A stretch of DNA of 10,666 nt from an uncultured Clostridium sp. (lineage in GTDB: Bacteria; Bacillota; Clostridia; TANB77; CAG-508), in assembly GCA_900555615.1 (NCBI GenBank), contig USMB01000046.1, forward strand, positions 1 through 10,666. The letters run 5' to 3'. Each line of letters begins with the position of its first letter. Position 1 is the first letter of the stretch. Made by a program: the position numbers and the translations under genes. The notes beneath the pieces are model-generated. The model had not been told where the DNA came from and made no database searches. It saw only the letters and a list, made by a program, of their open reading frames with translations. Below, piece by piece: positions 6,400-10,666 of this stretch.

Positions 6400-6595
6400 G
6401 ATATATTTTAAAATTTTACACTTTCTATTTAATTGTAGACACATTTAATTTTCTTAAGGCTTTTAAATAGCTCCTAAATCATTAAAAATTATATTATTTA
6501 CCACATGTTAAATTCATATGTCAACACTTTTTATAAATTTTCGTAAATTCTTAATTGATATTTATAATTAGATTTTCAATTTTAAATTTTTCATA

Positions 6596-6624
6596 TTGTA
6601 AAATTATGGAAAATATGATAAAAT
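6596..6624 (+). promoter_or_regulatory. Promoter of the DUF2726 gene
   Basis: TTGTAA (6596-6601), a 17-bp spacer and TAAAAT (6619-6624) precede the gene, with the ribosome binding site GGAGGG at 6631-6636 directly after the expected start point. The leader would be only about ten bases. Upstream, 6400-6595 is AT-rich spacer in which I see no gene, hairpin or repeat. Confidence 0.55.
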
Positions 6625-6642
6625 GTTCATGGAGGGATTTTT

Positions 6643-7131
6643 ATGTTATATATAATAATTATATTATTTATTGTAGCTATGGCATTGGAATACATTATGA
6701 TTAATAAAAAATCAGATATAAATATACAATGCACTGAAAATATAAACTATAGTGAAAAATATGTAAAAAAAGACTATTTATTAACACAAACAGAATTGAA
6801 ATTTTATAGATTATTAAAGCAAATCACTGATGAACTGAATTTAGTTGTATGTCCACAAGTTGCTTTATATCAGGTAGTGCAAAACAAAAACTTTAAAGAC
6901 TTTAATAAAATTCAAAATAAAAGCATTGACTTTGTAATAGTAGAACCAAACTTAAAAATAAAATTATGTATTGAACTAGACGATTATACTCATAGAAGAG
7001 AAAAAAGAATAAAAAGAGATGAATTTTTAAATAAGTTATTTAATGACTTAGAAATAAAGCTATTAAGAATACCTGTACAAAATTATTATAATTTAGAAGA
7101 ATTAAAGAAAAAGATTGAAGAGAGTTTATAG
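6643..7131 (+). CDS. Membrane-anchored DUF2726 protein, restriction-endonuclease-like fold
   Basis: The 162-aa protein starts with a membrane helix (residues 2-20) and a short polar linker, followed by a DUF2726 domain (about 43-162). The domain opens with LLTQTELKFYRLL. It carries the nuclease-like core IDFVIV (Asp96), CIELDDYTH (Glu111, Asp113, His117) and RDEFLNKLFNDLEIKLLRI. DUF2726 is related to the Vsr/PD-(D/E)XK nuclease fold, and the D-(x14)-ExD pattern matches that core, though the family has no well-established general function. The catalytic-type residues look intact. The helix would place the domain on the cytoplasmic side of the membrane. The start is fixed by GGAGGG 6 nt upstream. 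It is a single-gene unit, opposite in direction to its neighbours. A DNA-processing role is an inference from fold only. Confidence 0.8.
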   Translation: MLYIIIILFIVAMALEYIMINKKSDINIQCTENINYSEKYVKKDYLLTQTELKFYRLLKQITDELNLVVCPQVALYQVVQNKNFKDFNKIQNKSIDFVIVEPNLKIKLCIELDDYTHRREKRIKRDEFLNKLFNDLEIKLLRIPVQNYYNLEELKKKIEESL

Positions 7132-7160
7132 GCACCTCTCCTCTTTCTCATTCAATATGC

Positions 7161-7334
7161 TTAAACGTATTTAGCCATTTCAATAATTTCCGCGAATGTA
7201 TCCTTTTGTGATATGTACTTTAAACTCTCTGGTGACAATACTAAAAAATATGTAATTATTCTTTCATATTCTGATTGCTTTTTTATATCTAAAACTTTAA
7301 TCATTTGTAAAGATTTAATAAATAATTCTTGCAT
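7161..7334 (-). CDS. Small unrecognised protein (57 aa)
   Basis: I do not recognise this protein. The ATG at 7334 has AGAGGTG 6 nt upstream; a GTG at 7343 in the same frame falls within that site and is less likely. The product is a short, mixed-charge, probably helical soluble protein (MQELFIKSLQMIKVLDIKK at the start, LSPESLKYISQKDTFAEII near the end) without cysteines, signal peptide or clear membrane helix. An extended -10 promoter lies just upstream. It converges with the DUF2726 gene, with 29 bp between the stop codons. The good initiation signals make it more likely real than not. Confidence 0.55.
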   Translation of the reverse strand: MQELFIKSLQMIKVLDIKKQSEYERIITYFLVLSPESLKYISQKDTFAEIIEMAKYV

Positions 7335-7356
7335 ATGTATCACCTCTTCATAAATA

Positions 7357-7365
7357 AGTATACCA
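7357..7365 (-). promoter_or_regulatory. Extended -10 element before the 57-aa gene
   Basis: TGGTATACT on the minus strand is an extended -10 (TGn-TATACT), about 15 nt upstream of the ribosome binding site. I find no convincing -35 at 16-18 bp, which extended -10 promoters can tolerate. Confidence 0.35.
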
Positions 7366-7424
7366 CTTTTTATGTAAATTATATGTCGAACTCTGTCCTC
7401 AAAATGCTTTATTATGAATAATTA

Positions 7425-7477
7425 TATAAAAAATTCCTAGCAAACTACATACATAGATATAGCTTACTAGGAATTTT
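7425..7477 (-). terminator. Terminator of the 111-aa gene
   Basis: An 11-bp perfect outer stem (AAAATTCCTAG 7430-7440 with CTAGGAATTTT 7467-7477) encloses a 26-nt loop that can itself pair in part (AAGCTA with TAGTTT). On the minus strand it runs into a stretch of T (7433 downward). It starts only 2 bp after the stop codon of the 7480-7815 gene. Confidence 0.8.
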
Positions 7478-7479
7478 AA

Positions 7480-7815
7480 TTATTCGATGTTAGGAACTTC
7501 GAACTTAGAGATAATTTCTTCGGCCTTCTTGACAGTTACATACCCCCTATCTACCATTGTGTTTTTCACAAGTGAAAAGAATTCATCATTTTTACTGTAG
7601 ATTTCAGCAAACACCTCGTCTACATCAGCTTTGTTTTTTGACTTCATGACAAGTCTGGTATACAAATCTGCATAGATAAAGCTAATGTTTGCAAGATATC
7701 GATAGATGTCTCCAAGCGAAATGCCCTGTCCAGGGCTAGTGTAGAGCATAATCTTCTCCATATCAGTATCCAAGTTGCGTCCTAAAGAATCGTATGGCAC
7801 CCATTGTTTTACCAT
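7480..7815 (-). CDS. Unrecognised 111-aa protein, composition unlike neighbours
   Basis: I do not recognise this protein. It is soluble, probably largely helical, with a Tyr/Asp-rich start (MVKQWVPYDSLGRNLDTDME), a short Gly segment SPGQGISLGDIYRYLANI (residues 27-44), a charged middle (KSKNKADVDEVFAEIYSKND) and the end KKAEEIISKFEVPNIE. No cysteines, signal peptide or membrane helix are seen. GGAGGG about 8 nt upstream supports the ATG at 7815. A near-consensus promoter, a 75-nt leader and a dedicated terminator make it a complete single-gene unit. Hand-counted GC of the gene is about 38%, against about 28-32% in nearby rho, and codons such as CGC, CGA, GGG and GCC are used freely. This points to transfer from a donor of higher GC or a different codon bias. 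No function is proposed. Confidence 0.8.
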   Translation of the reverse strand: MVKQWVPYDSLGRNLDTDMEKIMLYTSPGQGISLGDIYRYLANISFIYADLYTRLVMKSKNKADVDEVFAEIYSKNDEFFSLVKNTMVDRGYVTVKKAEEIISKFEVPNIE

Positions 7816-7869
7816 AATTGTCTCCCTCCAGAATTTTCTGTTTTGTAAATGTTGTGACTATTCGGACTG

Positions 7870-7886
7870 TAAAGGGATTTCCTTTA
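7870..7886. other. Small hairpin in the leader of the 111-aa gene
   Basis: TAAAGG and CCTTTA form a 6-bp stem around a 5-nt loop within the predicted 75-nt leader, near its 5' end. It may stabilise the transcript, or it may be chance; it has no U-run and is not a terminator. Confidence 0.3.
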
Positions 7887-7898
7887 ACCAATATCTTA

Positions 7899-7927
7899 AT
7901 TCTAGCACAGTACCAGCTTAAAGTCAA
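7899..7927 (-). promoter_or_regulatory. Strong extended -10 promoter of the 111-aa gene
   Basis: TTGACT (7922-7927), a 17-bp spacer and TAGAAT (7899-7904) lie on the minus strand, with TG in the extended -10 position (TGCTAGAAT). Each hexamer differs from consensus at one base. It begins directly at the end of the rho terminator, so transcription is reset exactly at the unit boundary. Confidence 0.75.
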
Positions 7928-7956
7928 TAAAAATGCCAGTATTTAAATATACTGGC
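7926..7956 (-). terminator. Rho-independent terminator of rho
   Basis: An 8-bp perfect stem GCCAGTAT/ATACTGGC (7935-7942 with 7949-7956) with a 6-nt loop is followed on the minus strand by ATTTTTATT. It lies just after the rho stop codon. Confidence 0.85.
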
Positions 7957-7962
7957 TAAAAA

Positions 7963-9321
7963 TTAATTTTTATAATTTCTTAAATATGAATCCATTTTCT
8001 CAATAAATTCTTTATTATTTTTTGTTTGAGTCATTTGAGTAATGATTTGTTCTGTTACATCTGCAACAGGTAAATTATTTAATGCTTTTCTTAGTGCAAA
8101 TACAGTTTCCATCTCAGGTTTTGTTAATAATAAGTCTTCTCTTCTTGTTCCAGATTTATTAATATCTATTGCAGGGAAAATACGTTTTTCAGATAGTTTT
8201 CTATCTAGGTGTACTTCCATATTACCTGTACCTTTAAATTCCTCAAATATAACATCATCCATTCTGCTTCCTGTTTCAATTAATGCTGTTGCTAATATTG
8301 TTAAACTTCCACCATTTTCGATGTTTCTTGCAGCTCCGAAGAATTTTTTTGGTTTATGCAATGCAGCTGGATCAAGACCACCTGATAGTGTTTTTCCTGA
8401 TGAAGGCATTACTAAGTTATATGCTCTTGCTAATCTTGTAATACTATCTAATAGGATTACTACATCTTTATTGTGCTCAATAATTCTTTTTGCTCTTTCA
8501 AGAACCATTTCAGCAACTTTTACATGATGTTCAGGCATTTCATCAAATGTAGAATAAATAACTTGTCCTTTTATTGAACGTTTCATATCTGTTACTTCTT
8601 CTGGTCTTTCATCAATTAAAAGTACAATTAATTCAACTTCTGGATTGTTTGCTGAAATACTATTTGCTATTTTCTTTAATAATGTTGTTTTTCCAACTTT
8701 TGGTGGAGCCACAATCATTCCTCTTTGTCCTTTTCCAATAGGAGAGATTAAATCTATTATTCTCATTGCATATTCTGTTGGAACTGTTTCTAGCTTTAGT
8801 CTTTCATTTGGATAAATTGGTGTTAATTCATCAAATCTTTTTCTTTTAGCAGCTTTTTCTGGATGCTCTCCATTTACTTCTCCAACAAATATCAAAGATG
8901 GGAATTTTTCTCCTTCTTTTGTTCTTGATATACCTTTTATAATGTCTCCTGTATCTAGTTTAAATCTTCTTATTTGAATAGGGGAAATATATACATCTTT
9001 AGGACTTGATAAATAATTATCTCCTCTTAAAAATCCATACCCATCTGGTAAAACTTCTAGAATACCTTCTACTATCTCATCATCTTCGTTTGTTACTTTA
9101 TAGTCTATTACAGCTTCTCCAGCTTCTTCTAATTGCTCATCATCATTTTTATCATATCTAATTTCTTCTGTTTCTGGCACTTCATGTTGTATTGATGTTT
9201 CTGCTACTTGCTTTAATAGTGCAACTAGTTCATCTTTTTTTAATTTTGAAATATTTTTAATATTTTGTTCTTTGGCAAAATTTCTCAATTCTAATAATGT
9301 CATATTTTCTAATTCTGACAT
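7963..9321 (-). CDS. rho: Transcription termination factor Rho
   Basis: The 452-aa protein is a complete hexameric RNA-dependent ATPase that ends transcription at untranslated RNA. Domains in order: Rho_N helical domain (1-38, LENMTLLELRNFAKE), a short acidic linker (45-70), a cold-shock-like RNA-binding domain (about 82-150, EGILEVLPDGYGFLRG), then the RecA-like motor. The motor has Walker A APPKVGKT (205-212), LLIDERPEEV (235-243), Walker B VVILLDSITRLARAY (287-301), Q-loop SSGKTLSGG (307-315) and R-loop KGTGN (363-367). In E. coli the Walker A reads PPKAGKT, so Val209 is a mild change. AGGAGG about 6 nt before the ATG at 9321 supports the start. It is transcribed alone between two terminators; I see only TATAA-like -10 candidates and no clear -35 in the 63-bp upstream gap. 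Confidence 0.97.
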   Translation of the reverse strand: MSELENMTLLELRNFAKEQNIKNISKLKKDELVALLKQVAETSIQHEVPETEEIRYDKNDDEQLEEAGEAVIDYKVTNEDDEIVEGILEVLPDGYGFLRGDNYLSSPKDVYISPIQIRRFKLDTGDIIKGISRTKEGEKFPSLIFVGEVNGEHPEKAAKRKRFDELTPIYPNERLKLETVPTEYAMRIIDLISPIGKGQRGMIVAPPKVGKTTLLKKIANSISANNPEVELIVLLIDERPEEVTDMKRSIKGQVIYSTFDEMPEHHVKVAEMVLERAKRIIEHNKDVVILLDSITRLARAYNLVMPSSGKTLSGGLDPAALHKPKKFFGAARNIENGGSLTILATALIETGSRMDDVIFEEFKGTGNMEVHLDRKLSEKRIFPAIDINKSGTRREDLLLTKPEMETVFALRKALNNLPVADVTEQIITQMTQTKNNKEFIEKMDSYLRNYKN

Positions 9322-9384
9322 ATGATACCTCCTATTATATTATTTTATATATTTTTATCTGGATTAATTTGTAGATTTTAATAT

Positions 9385-9430
9385 TAAAAAAAATAAAATC
9401 CTTAAAACTTGAATGTTGTTTTAAGGATTT
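9385..9430 (-). terminator. Terminator of the yabP-yabQ-divIC operon
   Basis: A 13-bp perfect stem (9396-9408 with 9418-9430, core ATCCTTAAAAC/GTTTTAAGGAT) and a 9-nt loop are followed on the minus strand by TA and eight T. The stem begins within the stop codon of the upstream gene. It separates the sporulation and division operon from rho. Confidence 0.9.
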
Positions 9431-9710
9431 ACATATTACTATCGACATAAACTCTTTCGTTTTGTAAATACATTCCTAGTTTTTCTCTTGCTAATTTTTC
9501 TATATAATCTATTGACTTTATATTTTGCTTTTCTTGTTCTAAATTTTCTTTATTTTGATTTAGTTCGTTTTCTGCTACTTCTATTTTTGATGATAAATTC
9601 TTTAAATCGTCTTTATATTGTACTATACTTATTTGTTGCTTTATTAGCATTACTATCCATACTATTAAAGCTATCAAAAAAGCATTCCTTAGTAATTTGC
9701 TTTTCTTCAT
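9429..9710 (-). CDS. divIC: DivIC/FtsB-family septum formation initiator
   Basis: The 93-aa bitopic membrane protein has a short basic cytoplasmic start, one helix (about 8-27), a heptad-rich extracellular coiled coil (about 32-68, with many Leu/Glu/Asn/Lys positions) and the family C-terminal block YIEKLAREKLGMYLQNERVYV. FtsB/DivIC proteins join FtsL and DivIB/FtsQ in the division complex at the septum. Its place after yabP and yabQ is the classic Firmicutes order. The ribosome binding site is a modest AGAGAG before the ATG at 9710. Confidence 0.9.
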   Translation of the reverse strand: MKKSKLLRNAFLIALIVWIVMLIKQQISIVQYKDDLKNLSSKIEVAENELNQNKENLEQEKQNIKSIDYIEKLAREKLGMYLQNERVYVDSNM

Positions 9711-9751
9711 ACGTATTCTCTCTTTTCTATAAAAATAATCTTACATATATA

Positions 9752-10192
9752 TTATTCTCCATCTTTTACCATTTTCCCCTTTTTTATTTTAATTTTTTTT
9801 GTAAATTTATTAAAAATTTTTATTATTATTGTAATTATTTTATGAAAAATTGAAATTATTGTTTTAAATGGTATTTCTAATATTCTTATTAACATTTTTA
9901 AAATTTTTGAAAATAGTGAAACTATTATATTACTTAAAGTAAGCATGTATATAAGCAAACCCATTATTATTCCTAAAAACATGTATATACGAATTTCACC
10001 ATTATTGAAGTACCATATGTTGTATAGAATCAAAACTCCTGTTAAAATCCAAAATAAGACGTCTTCAACATATGTTATTATGTTTGATGTTTTAAAGCTT
10101 CTTCTTAATATTCTAAAGAAATCAAACAATATTCCTATTACTACACCTGTTAATGAAAAAACTATAAATAAATATGCTTGATCTTGAGCCAT
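9752..10192 (-). CDS. yabQ: Spore cortex biosynthesis protein YabQ
   Basis: The 146-aa membrane protein matches YabQ: MAQDQAYLFIVFSLTGVVIG with a first helix, the segment ILFDFFRILRR (24-34 of the product), then two more helices (about 42-61 and 68-94), and a long, very basic C-terminal tail (KFTKKIKIKKGK). In Bacillus, YabQ sits in the forespore outer membrane and is needed for spore cortex formation. I begin at the ATG at 10192, 10 nt after AAAGG. A TTG two codons upstream (10198) is 4 nt from that site and cannot be excluded. It follows yabP with about 15 bp between. Confidence 0.88.
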   Translation of the reverse strand: MAQDQAYLFIVFSLTGVVIGILFDFFRILRRSFKTSNIITYVEDVLFWILTGVLILYNIWYFNNGEIRIYMFLGIIMGLLIYMLTLSNIIVSLFSKILKMLIRILEIPFKTIISIFHKIITIIIKIFNKFTKKIKIKKGKMVKDGE

Positions 10193-10207
10193 ATGCAATC
10201 TGCCTTT

Positions 10208-10513
10208 CTATCTAAAAATTTTGCTTAATAGTGTTCCTGAATTTTTTTCTTGTTTATTTTGACTATATGATAAACTTGAGATTTCTCCTTCTATAATTAC
10301 CTCTGCTGTGTCTAAACTTAATTTATTAATTCGTATATTTTCTCCTTTGACTGTTAATAAACCTAGTTCCGTGTCAACCATTACTACTTGATCATCAAAA
10401 CTCAAAACATCATTTACACCTGATACACTTAATTTTCCTCGGTTTTCTAATACTAAATTTTGTACTATATTAGTATTTAAATTTACATTTATGTTTTTTC
10501 TTTCATCTATCAT
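10208..10513 (-). CDS. yabP: Sporulation protein YabP
   Basis: The 101-aa protein fits the YabP/YqfC family. It has the N-terminal hallmark LVLENRGKLSVSGVNDVLSFDD (about 21-42), then MVDTELGLLTVKGENIRINKLSLDTAEVIIEGEI with repeated beta-strand character, and a polar tail. YabP is made in the mother cell under sigma-E in Bacillus and supports spore coat and cortex formation. A strong GGAGAGGAG site precedes the ATG at 10513. It appears to be the first gene of the yabP-yabQ-divIC operon, since a hairpin and a TATAAT lie directly upstream. Confidence 0.9.
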   Translation of the reverse strand: MIDERKNINVNLNTNIVQNLVLENRGKLSVSGVNDVLSFDDQVVMVDTELGLLTVKGENIRINKLSLDTAEVIIEGEISSLSYSQNKQEKNSGTLLSKIFR

Positions 10514-10543
10514 CTTTTGCTCTCCTCTCCATATTCATACTAC

Positions 10544-10549
10544 ATTATA
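10544..10549 (-). promoter_or_regulatory. Possible -10 (TATAAT) before yabP
   Basis: A perfect TATAAT lies about 30 bp upstream of the yabP ATG, after the hairpin at 10578-10606. No good -35 lies 16-18 bp further up. The overlapping CATATTAT resembles a sigma-E -10 (CATACAnT) at six of eight bases, but I could not place a matching sigma-E -35. Which sigma factor reads it is undecided. Confidence 0.35.
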
Positions 10550-10577
10550 ATATGCAGAAATATATGGAGATAGAACT

Positions 10578-10606
10578 AAAAGAGGATGATTATTTCACCC
10601 TCCTTT
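10578..10606 (-). terminator. Hairpin terminator after the right-edge gene
   Basis: An 11-bp stem with two G-T pairs (10578-10588 with 10596-10606) and a 7-nt loop ends in TTTT on the minus strand. It stands 4 bp after the stop codon of the partial gene, and the yabP -10 candidate follows. The U-run is short, so termination may be partial. Confidence 0.6.
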
Positions 10607-10610
10607 GTAT

Positions 10611-10666
10611 CTATTTTAATCTTTCTTCAAGATTTTTTAACATATTTTGATATTTTTCAAGTTTTG
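10611..10666 (-). CDS. C-terminal end of an unidentified gene (partial)
   Basis: The last 17 codons of a minus-strand gene enter from the right edge and end in TAG at 10611-10613. They read KLEKYQNMLKNLEERLK, an amphipathic, heptad-like helix typical of many C-terminal tails. In Firmicutes an S4-domain protein (YabO/HslR) or HU often precedes yabP, but this tail is not diagnostic for either. The frame is supported by the hairpin that follows it. Confidence 0.5.
   Translation of the reverse strand, partial: KLEKYQNMLKNLEERLK

Noticed and set aside
6420..6480. Minus-strand frame reading SYLKALRKLNVSTIK before a TAG, as a possible gene tail
   Set aside because: It is open for only about 15 codons, with stops upstream, and resembles no family I can name. 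The region is better called AT-rich spacer.
7108..7156. Inverted repeat after the DUF2726 stop (ATTGAAGAG with CTCATTCAAT) as a terminator
   Set aside because: The stem has a bulge and a long loop and is not followed by a T run on either strand.
6643..7334. Toxin-antitoxin pair formed by the DUF2726 protein and the 57-aa protein
   Set aside because: The genes converge, each with its own promoter, and neither resembles a known toxin or antitoxin; there is no co-transcription.
7384..7398. SOS-box-like CGAACTCTGTCC before the 57-aa gene
   Set aside because: Only the left arm CGAAC matches; the right arm lacks GTTCG at the required spacing.
8042..8527. Plus-strand open frame of 161 codons inside rho
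   Set aside because: It lies wholly antisense to the conserved rho gene, has no convincing ribosome binding site and its open length follows from rho codon bias.
9488..9853. Plus-strand open frame of 121 codons across divIC and yabQ
   Set aside because: It is antisense to two recognised genes; its Phe/Leu/Tyr-rich product is the mirror of Lys/Glu/Ile-rich coding sequence.

Overview
This looks like a chromosomal window from a low-GC, endospore-forming Firmicute, most likely an uncultured or gut-type member of the Clostridia. The evidence is the very AT-rich DNA (roughly 25-32% GC by eye), strong AGGAGG-type ribosome binding sites, A/T-rich codon use, the sporulation genes yabP and yabQ, and a BceRS-BceAB envelope-stress module of the Firmicutes type. 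Nearly all genes lie on the minus strand. Only a small Cys-rich protein gene (408-683) and a DUF2726 gene (6643-7131) are on the plus strand.

Layout, left to right. Positions 1-300 hold a decayed or truncated VanZ-like start (minus, 109-198) behind a promoter with an 11-bp-period direct repeat; positions 1-108 hold nothing else I can support. Next comes a plus-strand gene for a 91-aa Cys-rich protein with a perfect consensus promoter. A shared bidirectional terminator (700-752) separates it from the bce locus. That locus, read on the minus strand, is response regulator (4791-5462), intramembrane-sensing histidine kinase (3778-4794), ABC ATPase (2870-3637) and FtsX-type permease (781-2880). 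The same palindrome, TTACATTTTTTGTAA, sits just upstream of both the regulator promoter and the transporter promoter. This indicates positive autoregulation: the sensor and transporter detect a peptide antibiotic, the regulator is phosphorylated, and both operons are induced.

Positions 5535-6400 are a decay zone. It contains an N-terminally truncated deoxyribosyltransferase-like ORF and an AlbA_2/AAA_4-type gene. In that second gene the promoter, four 8-bp operator-like repeats, ribosome binding site and first six codons survive, but they are fused out of frame to the C-terminal winged-helix end. Positions 6400-6595 look like featureless AT-rich spacer. A membrane-anchored DUF2726 (nuclease-fold) gene and an unrecognised 57-aa gene follow.

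Positions 7425-7930 form a self-contained unit: near-consensus extended -10 promoter, leader, 111-aa ORF of unknown function, terminator. Its GC is clearly higher (about 38% by hand count) than its neighbours, which suggests horizontal acquisition.

The right end is core genome: rho (7963-9321) in its own unit, then a divIC/ftsB-like gene, yabQ and yabP as a minus-strand operon (yabP-yabQ-divIC) closed by a strong terminator. The 3' end of one more minus-strand gene runs off the right edge. I see no tRNA, rRNA, CRISPR array or intact insertion sequence. The most unusual items are the deleted AlbA_2 gene with its tandem operator and the GC-atypical 111-aa cassette.
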